From Neoarius graeffei (Eukaryota; Chordata; Actinopteri; Siluriformes; Ariidae): a stretch of 64,000 nt of DNA. Positions within the stretch are counted from its first letter, which is position 1. Each line of letters opens with the position of its first letter. The notes below the pieces were generated by a model that saw only the letters and a program-made list of their open reading frames with translations, was not told the origin of the DNA and did not search any database. Both the position numbers and the translations under genes were made by a program. This document shows, one piece after another, positions 42,665-54,081 of this stretch. The DNA is taken from positions 12,500,551 to 12,564,550 of the forward strand of contig NC_083570.1 of assembly GCF_027579695.1 (NCBI RefSeq), read 5' to 3'.

Positions 42665-45600
42665 ACAACACAATACCCCCTCCTAGAACTGCCACCTTAT
42701 TGTGGTGGAGGGGTTTGTGTGCTTGAATGATCCTAGGAGCTATGTTGTCGGGGGCATTATGCCCCTGTTAGGGTTTCCCAAGGCAGACAGGTCCTAGGTG
42801 ACAGGCCAGACCAAGAGCAGTTCACCAAAAAACCCCTATGGAGAAAAAATCCAGGACCGTGACGTCGCCCGGTAGGACGCAGCCGGGGCCCCACCCTGGA
42901 GCCAGGCCTGGGGTTGGGGCTCATATGTGAGCGCTTGGTGGCCGGGCCTTTGCCCATGGGGCCCGGCCGGGCTCAGCCCGAAGAGGTGACGTGGGCCCGA
43001 CCTCCTGTGGGTTCACCACCCACAGAGGTAGCAGTAGGGGTTTGGTGCAGTGTGGATTGGGTGGCAGTCGAAGGCAGGGGCCTCGACGACCTGATCCCCG
43101 GACACAGCGGCTGGCTGTTGGGACATGGAATGTCACTTCGCTGGGGGGGAAGGAGCCTGAGCTTGTGCGGGAGGTTGAGAGGTACCGGCTAGAGATAGTC
43201 GGGCTCACCTCCACGCACAGCTTGGGCTCTGGAACCCAGCTCCTCGAGAGGGGCTGGACTTTCCACTTCTCTGGAGTCGCCCGTGGTGAGCGGCGGCGGG
43301 CTGGTGTGGGCTTGCTTATAGCTCCCCAGCTCAGCCACCATGTGTTGGAGTTTACCCCAGTGAACGAGAGGGTCGCCTCTCTGCGCCTTCGGATTGGGGA
43401 GAGGGCTCTTGCTGTTGTTTGTGCCTACGGGCCAAATAGCAGTATAGAGTATCCGGCCTTCTTGGAGTCCCTGGGAGAGGTACTGAGGGGTGCTCAGACT
43501 GGGGACTCCATTGTGCTACTGGGGGACTTCAATGCTCACGTGGGCGACGACAGTGACACCTGGAGGGGCGTGGTTGGGAGGAACGGCCTCCCCGATCTGA
43601 ACCCGAGTGGTGTTTTGTTATTGGACTTCTGTGCTAGTCACAGTTTGTCCATAACGAACACCATGTTCGAGCATAGGGGTGTCCATAAGTGCACGTGGCA
43701 CCAGGACACCTTAGGTCGGAGGTCGATGATCGACTTTGTAGTCGTGTCATCTGATCTCCGGCCCTATGTCTTGGACACTCGGGTGAAGAGAGGGGCTGAG
43801 TTGTCAACTGATCACCACCTGGTGGTGAGTTGGATCCGCTGGCGGAGGAGGAAGCTGGACAGACCTGGCAGGCCCAAACGTATGGTGAGGGTCTGCTGGG
43901 AACGTCTGGCCGAGCACTCTGTTGGGGAGGTCTTTAACTCCCACCTCCGGGAGAGCTTTTCCCAGCTTCCGAGGGAGGCGGGGGACATTGAGTCTGAGTG
44001 GACCATGTTCTCTACCTCCATTGTGGACGCAGCTGTTCGGAACTGTGGCCGCAAGGTCTCCGGTGCCTGTCGTGGCGGCAATCCCCGAACCCGGTGGTGG
44101 ACACCGGAAATAAGGGATGCCGTCAAGCTGAAGAAGGAGTCCTATCGGGCCATGTTGACCTCCGGGACTCCTGAGGCAGCCGACGGGTATCGGCAGGCCA
44201 GGCGTGCTGCAGCTCGGGCAGTTGCGGAGGCAAAAACTCGGAACTGGGAGGAGTTCGGAGAGGCCATGGAGAAGGACTATCGGTCGGCCTCGAAGAAATT
44301 CTGGCAAACCGTCCGGCGCCTCAGGAGGGGGAAGCAGTACTCTGCCAACACTGTTTACAGTGCGGGTGGGGAGCTGTTGACGTCGACTGGGGACATTGTC
44401 GGGCGGTGGAAGGAATACTTTGAGGATCTCCTCAATCCCACCGTCATGTCTTCCACTGAGGAGACTGAGGCTGATGACTCAGAGGTGGACTCGTCCATTA
44501 CCCAAGCCGAAGTCACTGAGGTGGTTTGCAAGCTCCTCGGTGGCAAGGCACCGGGGGTGGATGAGATCCGCCCTGAGTATCTCAAGTCTCTGGATGTTGT
44601 GGGGCTGTCTTGGTTGACACGCCTCTGCAACATCGCGTGGCGGTCGGGGACAGTGCCTCTGGAGTGGCAGACTGGGGTGGTGGTCCCTCTTTTTAAGAAA
44701 GGGGACCGGAGAGTGTGCTCCAATTATAGGGGAATCACACTTCTCAGCCTCCCAGGGAAAGTTTACTCCAGGGTACTGGAGAGGAGAATTCGACCAATAG
44801 TCGAACCTCGGATCCAGGAGGAACAATGCGGTTTTTGTCCTGGTCGCGGAACACTGGACCAGCTCTATACCCTTCATAGGGTGCTCGAGGGTTCATGGGA
44901 GTTTGCCCAACCAGTCCACATGTGCTTTGTGGATCTGGAGAAGGCATTCGACCGTGTCCCCCGTGGTATTCTGTGGGGGGTGCTTCGGGAGTATGGGGTT
45001 CGGGGCTCTTTGCTAAGGGCTGTCCGGTCCCTGTACGAACGGAGCAGGAGTCTGGTTCGCATTGCCGGCAGTAAGTCAGACCTGTTCCCAGTGCATGTTG
45101 GACTCCGTCAGGGCTGCCCTTTGTCACCGGTTCTGTTCATAATTTTTATGGACAGAATTTCTAGGCGCAGCCAGGGGCCGGAAGGAATCCTGTTTGGGAA
45201 CCACAGGATTTCATCTCTGCTTTTTGCGGATGATGTTGTCCTGTTGGCTTCTTCAAACCAGGACCTTCAGCATGCACTGGGGCGGTTTGCAGTCGAGTGT
45301 GAAGCGGCTGGGATGAGAATCAGCACCTCCAAGTCCGAGGCCATGGTTCTCGACCGGAAAAGGGTGGCTTGCCCTCTCCAGGTTGGTGGAGAAGTCCTGC
45401 CTCAAGTGGAGGAGTTTAAGTATCTCGGGATCTTGTTCACGAGTGAGGGAAGGATGGAGCGTGAGATCGACAGGCGGATCGGTGCAGCCTCCGCAGTGAT
45501 GCGGTCGCTTTACCGGTCCGTCGTGGTGAAGAAGGAGCTGAGCCAAAAGGCGAAGCTCTCAATTTACCGGTCGATCTACGTTCCAACTCTCACCTATGGT

Positions 45601-46048
45601 CATGAGCTTTGGGTAATGACAGAAAGAACAAGATCGCGGATACAAGCAGCTGAAATGAGTTTCCTTCGCAGGGTGGCTGGGCGCTCCCTTAGAGATAGGG
45701 TGAGAAGCACAGTCACTCGGGAGGAGCTCGGAGTAGAGCCGCTGCTCCTCCACATCGAGAGGAACCAGCTGAGGTGGCTCGGGCATCTTTTTCGGATGCC
45801 TCCTGGACGCCTCCCTGGGGAGGTGTTCCAGGCATGTCCCCCCGGGAGGAGGCCCCGGGGAAGACCCAGGACACGCTGGAGGGACTATGTCTCTCGGCTG
45901 GCCTGGGAACGCCTCGGTGTTCTTCCCGAGGAGCTGGCCGAGGTGTCTGGGGAAAGGGAAGTTTGGGCTTCCATGCTTAGACTGCTGCCTCCGCGACCCG
46001 GTCCTGGATTAGCGGAAGAAGACGAGACGAGACGAGACAACACAATAC
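42665..46048 (+). mobile_element. Full-length Rex3/RTE retrotransposon with 12-bp target duplication (element 42677-46036)
   Basis: ACAACACAATAC is present at 42665-42676 and again at 46037-46048, a perfect 12-bp duplication. The element starts CCCCCTCCTAGAACTGCC, has a 0.3-kb leader, one open frame (42991-46053) and a very short 3' end with a (GACGA)n tail. Full-length copies with an open frame are uncommon among LINEs, so this one is young. Confidence 0.95.
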
Positions 46049-46053
46049 ACTAA
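42991..46053 (+). CDS. Rex3-type endonuclease / reverse transcriptase (1020 residues, open)
   Basis: APE-type endonuclease: GTWNVTSL (43-51), GDFNAHV (178-184) and STDHHLV (272-278). Reverse transcriptase: GVDEIRPEY (523-531), [18 protein letters not shown] (646-654), [13 protein letters not shown] and FADD (745-748); the C-terminal region is basic ([15 protein letters not shown]). No stop or frameshift. It nicks target DNA and copies its own RNA there. The first ATG gives a 1020-codon product; a later start is possible because the first 40 residues look like leader. The frame runs through the (GACGA)n tail and the target duplication and ends at a TAA in host DNA. Confidence 0.93.
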   Translation: MGPTSCGFTTHRGSSRGLVQCGLGGSRRQGPRRPDPRTQRLAVGTWNVTSLGGKEPELVREVERYRLEIVGLTSTHSLGSGTQLLERGWTFHFSGVARGERRRAGVGLLIAPQLSHHVLEFTPVNERVASLRLRIGERALAVVCAYGPNSSIEYPAFLESLGEVLRGAQTGDSIVLLGDFNAHVGDDSDTWRGVVGRNGLPDLNPSGVLLLDFCASHSLSITNTMFEHRGVHKCTWHQDTLGRRSMIDFVVVSSDLRPYVLDTRVKRGAELSTDHHLVVSWIRWRRRKLDRPGRPKRMVRVCWERLAEHSVGEVFNSHLRESFSQLPREAGDIESEWTMFSTSIVDAAVRNCGRKVSGACRGGNPRTRWWTPEIRDAVKLKKESYRAMLTSGTPEAADGYRQARRAAARAVAEAKTRNWEEFGEAMEKDYRSASKKFWQTVRRLRRGKQYSANTVYSAGGELLTSTGDIVGRWKEYFEDLLNPTVMSSTEETEADDSEVDSSITQAEVTEVVCKLLGGKAPGVDEIRPEYLKSLDVVGLSWLTRLCNIAWRSGTVPLEWQTGVVVPLFKKGDRRVCSNYRGITLLSLPGKVYSRVLERRIRPIVEPRIQEEQCGFCPGRGTLDQLYTLHRVLEGSWEFAQPVHMCFVDLEKAFDRVPRGILWGVLREYGVRGSLLRAVRSLYERSRSLVRIAGSKSDLFPVHVGLRQGCPLSPVLFIIFMDRISRRSQGPEGILFGNHRISSLLFADDVVLLASSNQDLQHALGRFAVECEAAGMRISTSKSEAMVLDRKRVACPLQVGGEVLPQVEEFKYLGILFTSEGRMEREIDRRIGAASAVMRSLYRSVVVKKELSQKAKLSIYRSIYVPTLTYGHELWVMTERTRSRIQAAEMSFLRRVAGRSLRDRVRSTVTREELGVEPLLLHIERNQLRWLGHLFRMPPGRLPGEVFQACPPGRRPRGRPRTRWRDYVSRLAWERLGVLPEELAEVSGEREVWASMLRLLPPRPGPGLAEEDETRRDNTIH

Positions 46054-46409
46054 GAAGAAACATACAGTTTATTATATAAGAACTTTCATTTTGTGACAGT
46101 GTATGTGAACATTGATAGCAATGTTCAGTTATATAAAATTAATTCTGCTAAGAATTTAATTCTCACATATACACAGCGTCCTATATAACCAAATGGACAA
46201 GTTACTATCAATATAAAATTCGGGATGTTTTGAAACACTTCTTTACTTGGCTGAAAATCACATGGCTGTAATTTAAATGATAAATTAACACCAATATTTC
46301 CTTTAAAAAAAACAGACAATTTGATCAATGGTCTTTAAATATTTCTCCTCAACACCTTTTAGCAATATCCTCATGTTTTTTGCCTGTTTATTTATTTTTA
46401 ACTTCAACA
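46054..46409. other. Unassigned AT-rich stretch
   Basis: No gene was seen between Rex3 and the Tc1 remnant. Confidence 0.4.
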
Positions 46410-46800
46410 GTATCATAGTTGTTGGGATCAGACAAACTGGTTTGAGTATTTCAGAAACTGGTGATCTCGGCAGAAGACCATATCAGGGTTCTTTCCTGTC
46501 AGCCATGAACAAGAATCTGAGGCTACACTGAGCACAGACTCACCCAAACTGGACAGATGAACCTCACCTGATCTGATGAATCTCGATTTCTGCTCCAGAT
46601 GGTTGATTCAGAATTAGGCATCAACAGGAAAAGCCCAAGGACACAACCTGCCTTGAGTCGACAGTTCAGGCTGCTGGTGGTGGTGTGGGGAATGATTTCT
46701 TGGCACATGCTGGACCCCTCAATACCAATCGAGCGTTTGAAGGCTACAGTCTATCTGTGTTTTCTTGCTGACCATCATTTTATTATTAAAATAAAATGTT
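46410..46800 (+). pseudogene. Tc1-like transposase remnant
   Basis: Contains TGATGAATCTCGATTTCTGC (codes for SDESRF-like sequence around the first catalytic aspartate) and GTGTGGGGAATGATTTCTTG (VWGMISW), as in fish Tc1 transposases of another group than elements A-C. Terminal repeats were not found and the frame is broken. Confidence 0.7.
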
Positions 46801-47299
46801 TTGTGGTTAAGTGAGAGTTAAACTTGTGTTTATCATAAAACTCATCAGACCAGTCAGTAAACAGTTTTGTACCTGCCTGTGGCAGGGTGTGCTGACATGC
46901 ATAGTTACAGACAGACACAGAGAGAGAGGGAAAGAGAGACTGAGACTTTTTTGGCTCTTTATTTTAATCATTCATATGTCATGTGTTATTTTCAAATAAA
47001 TAGCATTTGTTAACTATCTACTTAAACAGAGAGATAGCTAGATAGATGAATATTTAGGTAAACACACAAATACAGTATGTACTATTTAAAAAAATAAGTT
47101 GGTCTAAAAGGGAACCAGTTAAAATTTTTCCTCAAAAAATAGTTTAAATTATGTTGCAAAAATCAGTTCATCATCCAGAACAGAGCACACTGCTCCGTTG
47201 AAGCACCAAGTTAGCTGGAATTTATCCAGGACTTCCATGGCTTTATAAAAATTAAAATCAACAAGGATTGTCACATTCACTCACTTCTAAAATATCTCT
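46801..47299. other. Unassigned stretch left of the sushi-like Gypsy element
   Basis: No gene or known repeat was recognised; short purine-rich and AT-rich runs only. Confidence 0.4.
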
Positions 47300-47304
47300 G
47301 TTAC

Positions 47305-47791
47305 TGTCATGCTCTGTCCCAGACTTCCACTCCGGAGATTACTTATCTCCCAGGTCAGCGCTAATCCGGATCCGGGACGGGAATTCCATCAAGCCTGCAT
47401 TTCACTTCTTGGTTCTCTCTGCTGTGTATAAATAAGCTGTTCTCAGACCCTGACTCTGCCAGAACGTCTTGTTTTGCTATTCTAGCTGTTTCTCTGCCTT
47501 TATTGCATTTTATGTTTTTTGCTCAAGCTATTTTTCTAGTTCATGGTTTTTGCACTTAAGTTTTTTTCTTGTTCATTTTTTTCCTCTAGCGTTTTTGTCC
47601 TTGTCTGTCTCATGTTTTTGTCAAGTTTTTTGTCTCTTTTTACCTGGACTATTTTTGCCATTTGTTTTTGTCCCATTGTTTACCTTTTTGCCACACCCTT
47701 TTCCCTGAATTAAAATCACCATATTTATTGGATTACTGTCTGTGTTCTGCTTGTGGATCCTTATCTCACCAGACCTCCACCATCCCTAACA
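47305..47791 (+). repeat. 5' LTR of the sushi-like Gypsy element (487 bp)
   Basis: Contains TATAAATA at 47427-47434; the transcript would start near 47456. An AATTAAA-like polyadenylation signal lies near 47708. Confidence 0.93.
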
Positions 47792-47807
47792 GTACGTTCT
47801 GGCCAAC

Positions 47808-48700
47808 ATGGATCCAGCAGAACTCACCCATCTGAGAACTGCCATCCAGCTGCAAGGGACTCTCCTCAGGACCCATCAGCAAAACCTCCAGCAGATCACC
47901 CAGAACTTCACCACCCTGTCCAACTCACTCAACCTCCTCACCACACAGATGCAGCACTATCAAGCCGTGCCTACCCCTGCCCAGCCGTCTCCTACTTCAG
48001 CTCCTCTCTGTGAACCCAGACTTCCAGTGCCTCAGCCCTACGATGGAGAACCAGGTACTTGCAGATCGTTCCTATCTCCATGCTCTTTGATCCTAGAGCT
48101 GCACCCTCTGGCCTTCCCCACAGAACACTCCCAGGTAGCATATACAATCACTCCTCACCGGCAAGGCCAGAGAGTGGGGAACAGTGGTCTGGGATGCTGA
48201 TGCACCCTTTTGTTCCTGTTTCAAGGATTTCTCTGAGTAGATGAGGCAAACTTTCGACCACTCTCTGTCAGGCCGGGAGGCGGCTAGAGAGCTCATGGAG
48301 CTGCAGCAGGGGTCCCGGTCTACCTCGGACTACACCATTGAGTTCCGGACGTTGGCAGCATTGTAAGGTTGGAATGAGAGAGCTCAGGTCGACTCATTCC
48401 TGCATGGCTTTTTCGATGCCATTAAAGATGAACTGGTATCACGGGAACTGCCATCGGACCTTTCGAGTCTCATGGACCTCGCCAACCATATCAGTGCCCA
48501 GTTCCAGAAATGGAGGAGAGAGAAAACCCACCCCAGCTTCACCTCCTCTCCACCTCCCGCCTTGTCTGTAGGACCCATGCAGGTAGACCAGGTACAGGTG
48601 TCAACGGAGGAATGACAGTGCTGGCGGAGCACAGGGGCCTGTTTCTACTGTGGTCAGTGAGAACACATCTGCCGAGCCTGCCTGCTAAAGGGAACGAGAC
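47808..48700 (+). pseudogene. gag of the sushi-like Gypsy element, broken
   Basis: Starts MDPAELTHLRTAIQLQ at 47808. It continues in shifted frames through a capsid-like region (near 48240-48500, YHGNC...RTFRVS in one frame) to a zinc knuckle near 48635 (CFYCG), where a TGA replaces the residue before EH. Stops at about 48200, 48238, 48366 and 48658. Confidence 0.8.
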
Positions 48701-48705
48701 CACCA

Positions 48706-51700
48706 ATGAATCGATGTGCCCTGTTGGGCAACACTCAGAACCAGCACCCCCCTGATCGACAGTTACTCCCTGTCATCATCATCCACGACAACCAGCATCA
48801 CCATCTCCAGGCCCTCGTTGACTCAGGGGCGGACAGGAACCTGATCTGCTCTGCCACCGCCAACCATCTGGGAATTCCGCTACTCGCCCTTGATGTCCCT
48901 CTCACAGTCTTGACACTCAGTGGCACTGACTTGACCTTACCACCCCACTCACCCTGAGGATTTCCAGCAACCAATCTGAAACCATCCAACTCCAAGTCAT
49001 GAACAATCCCCACGTACCCATCATCCTAGGATTACCCTGGTTAACGCAGCACAACCCCCACCTAAACTGGGCCGATAATACCATCCTAGGCTGGAGCCAT
49101 TCCTGCCTAGCTTCCTGCCTGAACTCTGCTCTGCCTCCCGCCAAACCACCGCAGCCTTCAGCCAGTGAGTTTCCCGACCTCTCTCACATACCCCTGGAAT
49201 ACCTGGACTTGGGTCTTGCTGAAAACAAGTCTTAAGCAGTGTCCCTCCCTCCTCACAGACCCTATGACTGTGGAATCGACCTCCTGCCTGGGATGGCGCC
49301 ACCCAAAGGGCAACTCTGCTCTCTTTTTCCCATTGAAAGGCAAGCCACGGAGAAGTGCACCTCCGAGTCTCTGGCAGCTGGGATCATCTGCCCTTCCTCC
49401 ACCCCAGCAGGGGCAGGGTTTTTCTTCATGGAAAAGGACAAGTCGCTCTGCCCCTGCATTGACTATCGAGGTCTCAATGCCATCACGGTCAAGAACCACT
49501 ACCCCCTACCGCTCATGACTATGGCCTTTGAACTACTCCAGGGAGCCAAGATATTCACCAAGTTGGACTTGCGCAATACCTACCATCTTGTCAGGATCAG
49601 GGAGGGGGACGAGTGGAAGACGGCCTTTAACACCACCACTGGCCACTACGAGTACCTCGTGGTCTCTTTCAGCCTGACCAACGCGCCTGCAGTCTTCCAG
49701 GCACTCGTCAACAACGTCCTAAGGGACTTTCTTAACATCTTTGTTTTTGTGTACCTGGATGACATCCTAATCTTCTCTCACTCCCTGGATGAACATCGGG
49801 GCCGCATCTGGCAGGTCCTCCAGTGCCTGCTAGAAAACAAGCTGTTTGTCAAGGCAGAAAAGAGCGAATTCCACCAGAGCTCTGTCTTGTTTCTGGGGTT
49901 TATCATCTCCCTGGCTAGGATCCCGATGGACCCCCTCAAGCTTGAGGCAGTCGCAGACTGGCCTACCCCATCCTCGTAACAAGAGCTCCAGCGTTTCCTG
50001 GGATTCACTAATTTCTACAGGCACTTCATCCGTGACTTCAGCACGGTGGCCGGACCTCTCACTGCCTTGACATCAATTAAGACCTCATTCAAGTGGGGGG
50101 GAGGAAGCAGAGAAAGACTTCTCCATGCTCAAGCGCAAATTCACCACAGCATCCATTCTCACCATACCCAACCAGGCCAAACAGTTCATCGTGGAGGTCG
50201 ATGCTTCCGAGTCCAGGGTCGGAGCCATTCTCTCCCAGAGGGCCAGCAATAACAAGGTCCACCCCTGCTCCTTCTTCACTTACTAGCTGTTCCCTGCTGA
50301 ACATAATTACGAGATCGGTGACAGAGTGTTGTTGGCCATCAAGCTAGCCTTGGAGGAGTGGAGGCACTGGCTCGAGGGGTCATATTTCCCCTTCCTAGTC
50401 TGGACCAACCATAAAAACCTGGAGTACCTCAAGTCTGCCAAGCATCTCAATTCCCATCAAGCCCGTTGTGCTCTCTTCTTCTCCTGGTTCAACTTCACGC
50501 TCTCCTACTGACCAGGCTCCAAGAATAGCAAACCCGACGCCTTGTCCAGGATGTTCTCTTCCCACCAAGAGGAGTCCAAGCCACCTGAGACCATCCTTCC
50601 TCCACGCTGCCTGGTGGGAGCTGCCATTCATGAGGTTGAGACACTCATGCAGAAGGCCTGGAGCAGGATCCCGGAGAAGGTATCTCAAGCAACATACCAC
50701 CTAACCATCTGTTTGTTCCCTGTTCTGTGTGAACCCAGGTGCTGCAGTGGGGTCATGGCTCCAAGTTGGCTTGTCACCTGGGAGCTGCTTGAACCCTGGT
50801 GCTCATCCAACAGTGATTCTGGTGGCCATCCATCAAGGAAGATGTCCAGGAGTTTGTGGCAGCCTGCGACACGTGCCCAGAATAAGACAGCCAATCGACC
50901 CCCTGCCAGCTTGCTAAGAACCCTCCCGATTTCTCATCGACCCTGGTCTCACATCACCCTGGACTTCATCACAGGACTCCCCAACTTAGGTGGCAATACA
51001 TGCATCCTCACTGTCATTGACTGTTTTTCCAAGACCGTCCATTTCATCCCTCAGCCAAAGAGACTGCAGAACTACTCATCCACCACGTTTTCCGCCTACA
51101 TGGTCTGCATACTGACATAGTTTCTGACCGGGGTCCTCAGTTCACTGCACAGTTCTGGAGAGCCTTCTGCAAACTTATCAGGGCCACCTGTAGTCTCTCC
51201 TCAGGCTTCCACCCACAGACCAATGGCCAGGCAGAACGGGCTAACCAGGCTTTGGAGGTTGCACTCAGGTGCATGGCGTCCAGGGATGCCAGTTCTTGGA
51301 CCAAGTACCTACCTTGGATCAAATATGCACATAACACTCTCCCTTCCTCTGCCACAGGTCTCTCTCCATTCCAGTGATCACTAGGGTACCAACCACCACT
51401 GTTCCCCAGCCAGGAGGAGGAGGTCGCCATACCCTCAGCCCAGATCTTCATACACTGCTGCAGGAGGACATGGGCAATGGCCTGGAGAAGAGTCGTTCAC
51501 TCCGCCCTAGCATCCAAGAGGCAGGCCGATAAGTGCCGCTCTAAGGCGCCCACCTAGCAGGTGGGGCAACAAGTCATGGTCTCCACATGCCACCTGCCAC
51601 TCAGAACCGTCTCCCGCAAGCTGGCTCCCAGGTACCTAGGACCTTGCCTCATCAGCAAGGTAATCAATCCATGTTCCATCAGACTGGCTTTACCACTCAC

Positions 51701-51770
51701 CATGCGATGTGTTCACCCCACCCTGACGGTCTTCCTAAAGCACCTGAAAGCGCTCGTTGGGGGGGGGGTA
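48706..51770 (+). pseudogene. pol of the sushi-like Gypsy element, broken
   Basis: Protease ALVDSGADRNLI (near 48812); RT 49239-49979 with [29 protein letters not shown] and YLDDILIFS; RNase H near 50200-50520 ([32 protein letters not shown]); integrase near 50930-51400 ([24 protein letters not shown]); and the LAPRYLGP block near 51620. Many frameshifts and stops separate the pieces, for example at 48957 and 49979. The order is the standard PR-RT-RH-IN, in contrast to the Gmr1-like element. Confidence 0.85.
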
Positions 51771-51771
51771 C

Positions 51772-52295
51772 TGTCATGCTCTGCCCCAGATTTCCACTCC
51801 GGAGATTACTTATTTCCCAGGTCAGCGCTAATCCGGATCCACAACGGGAATTCCATCTAGCCTGCATTACACTTCCTGGTTCTCTCTGCTGTGTATAAAT
51901 AAGCCGTTCTCAGACCCTGACTTTGCCAGAACGTGTCGTTTTGCTATTCTAACCATTTCTGTGCCTTTATTGCGTTTCATGGTTTTTGCTCAAGCTATTT
52001 TTCTAGTTCATGGTTTTTACACTAAGGTTTTTTTCTAGTTCATGGTTTTTGCACTTAAGGTTTTTTCTTGTTTATGGTTTTTTTGCTCTAGCGTTTTTGT
52101 CCTTGTCTGTCTCATGTTTTTGTCAAGTTTTTTTGTCTCTTTTTACCTGGACTATTTTTGCCATTTGTTTTTGTCCTGTTGTTTTACCTTTTTGCCACGC
52201 CCTTTTCCCTGAATTAAAATCACCTTATTTATTGGATTACTGTCTGTGTTCTGCTTGTGGATCCTTATCTCACCAGACCTCCACCACCCCTAACA
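51772..52295 (+). repeat. 3' LTR of the sushi-like Gypsy element (524 bp)
   Basis: Partner of 47305-47791. It is longer mainly because of an extra TTTTTTCTAGTTCATGGTTT-type unit near 52020-52060. Confidence 0.93.
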
Positions 52296-52300
52296 GTTAC

Positions 52301-52656
52301 ATCATGTTGTGTAGGTGACATCCTCAGATCAACCTCCAGGATCATCACCAGTCTTGCTTCTGAGCTGGACACTCAACCATGACTGTGTTTCTCTCCATCA
52401 ATGAGGCACTTCATGCAACATGTGCCACCTCCCTCTCCTCTGTCCTGATTCTCCTAGACCTTTCTGCTGTATATGACACTTTTGATTACTCCATCCTCCT
52501 GTCATCCTTATCAGCACTGGGGATCTGTGGGACAGCCCTGCATTGGTTCAAGTCCTCTGTCTCTGGTCAATCCTTCCAGGTTACCTGGGCTGGTACAGTA
52601 TCAGCACCATGCCCATTTTCCAGTGGTGTGCCCCAAGGTTCAGTCCTTGGTCTGAA
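52301..52656 (+). pseudogene. L2/Rex1-like LINE reverse transcriptase fragment
   Basis: Encodes SSVLILLDLSAVYDTFDYSI, then SLSALGICGTALHWF and SSGVPQGSVLGL, the palm region of an L2/Rex1-like RT. It is joined at 52656 to an opposite-strand LINE, with no end signal, so it is a scrap. Confidence 0.78.
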
Positions 52657-52751
52657 TGCATCCTTCATGTTGGTGTAGGTCATTCGCCTGTTTAAAATCC
52701 CCAGCCACAATGAAAAAGCCCTCAGTGTGAGCAGATTGCAATTCACCGAAA

Positions 52752-53534
52752 GTCTGTGTGGCAGCGGGGGCGTGGTCAAGCGCCGGTCTGTGACAGGAGG
52801 GCGGAGTCAGGGAAGGTAAGTGACAGAATCACTTCACCTGAGAGCAATTAACCTGTGTTTGTGTGTCTTCCCAGCAACCACACCCTATATAAGGAGAGAG
52901 AGAGCAGAGGAAGTGAGCTCTCTCCTGCACCAGACGACTTGTGTGTGTGTGTCTGGGTGACTGGGAGGGGAGATGGGCCCGCGGCAGGAGCGCTGGTGGA
53001 CCCCGCTGATGTGAGGAGGTGCCGGAACGCCTGTCGATCTTCTTGTTGGGCCAACACCAGGGCCTCGAACCGCTCTTCTTGCTCCTTTCGGAGGGTGAGT
53101 AGCGCCTGGTGCTGGCTTTGCTGGGCCGTGGCAAGGGCGTGGACCAGTTCAGCAAACGGGGAGGACTCCATGGGGCTGAGAGACTGCTGTGCTCCAGATC
53201 CCGGGTTTCGGCACCACTGTAGAGGTCAGAGCAGGTGGGTGGAGCACAGAAGTACGGCAGGACAGAACTGAGTTCAAAAAAACTATTTATTGTGTTCCTT
53301 TTCAGTTAAACACACACACTCCCAGTCACCCAGACACACACACACAAGTCGTCTGGTGCAGGAGAGAGCTCACTTCCTCTGCTCTCTCTCTCCTTATATA
53401 GGGCGTGGTTGCTGGGAAGACACACAAACACAGGTTAATTGCTCTCAGGTGAAGTGATTCTGTCACTTACCTTCCCTGACTCCGCCCTCCTGTCACAGAC
53501 CGGCGCTTGACCACGCCCCCGCTGCCACAGTCTG
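52752..53534. mobile_element. Palindromic Gmr1-like LTR insertion with 5-bp target duplication (element 52757-53529)
   Basis: Right part, read on the minus strand: a full LTR (53529 to 53218, 312 bp), one base, the primer-binding site (53197-53216), a leader and the gag start (ATG at 53171, MESSPFAELVHALATAQQ). At 52967/52968 gag stops, and an inverted copy of the first 211 bp of the LTR follows (52757-52967, mirror of 53319-53529, one mismatch by eye). So both outer ends are the U3 end TGTGGCAG. GTCTG flanks both sides (52752-52756 and 53530-53534). Confidence 0.9.
53197..53216 (-). other. Primer-binding site complementary to tRNA-Phe
   Basis: On the minus strand this reads TGGTGCCGAAACCCGGGATC, the complement of the conserved 3' end of eukaryotic tRNA-Phe including CCA. 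It lies one base after the LTR end, the usual place for a retrotransposon primer site. Confidence 0.85.
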
Positions 53535-53717
53535 GTAGAGAACACTCATAGCCTCCTTTGTGTTAGCACTGGGGGGCACGTATACAGTAGTGATGGAAAC
53601 TAAAGTAAACTCCCTGGGCAGATAGAATGGTCTACAGTTTACAGTCAAAAGCTCAATGTCCGGTGAGCAATGGCTTGAGACAAACTTAGCATTTTTACAC
53701 CAATTGATATAGATACA

Positions 53718-54081
53718 GGGGCGGCACGGTGATGTAGTGGTTAGCGCTGTTGCCTCACAGCAAGAAGGTCCGGGTTCGAGCCCCGTGGCCGGCGAGGGCC
53801 TTTGTGTGCGGAGTTTGCATGTTCTCCCCGTGTCCGCGTGGGTTTCCTCCGGGTGCTCCGGTTTCCCCCACAGTCCAAAGACATGCAGGTTAGGTTAACT
53901 GGTGACTCTAAATTGACTGTAGGTGTGAATGGTTGTCTGTGTCTATGTGTCAGCCCTGTGGTGACCTGGCGACTTGTCCAGGGTGTACCCCGCCTTTCGC
54001 CCGTAGTCAGCTGGGATAGGCTCCAGCTTGCCTGCGACCCTGTAGAAGGATAAAGCGGCTAGAGATAATGAGATGAGATGA
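53718..54081 (+). mobile_element. tRNA-derived SINE with 12-bp target duplication
   Basis: Same family as 5256-5650 (GGCGGCACGGTG head, B box GGTTCGAGCCC, GATGAGATGA tail). GATATAGATACA flanks it at 53706-53717 and 54082-54093. Inserted in the LINE endonuclease region. Confidence 0.93.

Larger units (their letters stand above)
47300..52300 (+). mobile_element. Sushi-like Ty3/Gypsy element with both LTRs and 5-bp target duplication (element 47305-52295)
   Basis: LTRs 47305-47791 and 51772-52295 begin TGTCATGCTCTG and end CCCTAACA. The flanks are GTTAC at 47300-47304 and 52296-52300. Between them gag, protease, RT, RNase H and integrase occur in the ordinary Gypsy order, broken by many stops. 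A G-rich tract precedes the 3' LTR (51759-51770). The LTRs differ by several substitutions and an internal repeat-length change, so the copy is older than the Gmr1-like one. ACGTTCTGGC at 47794-47803, just after the 5' LTR, is complementary to GCCAGAACGT at 47458-47467 near the expected transcript start. Confidence 0.92.
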
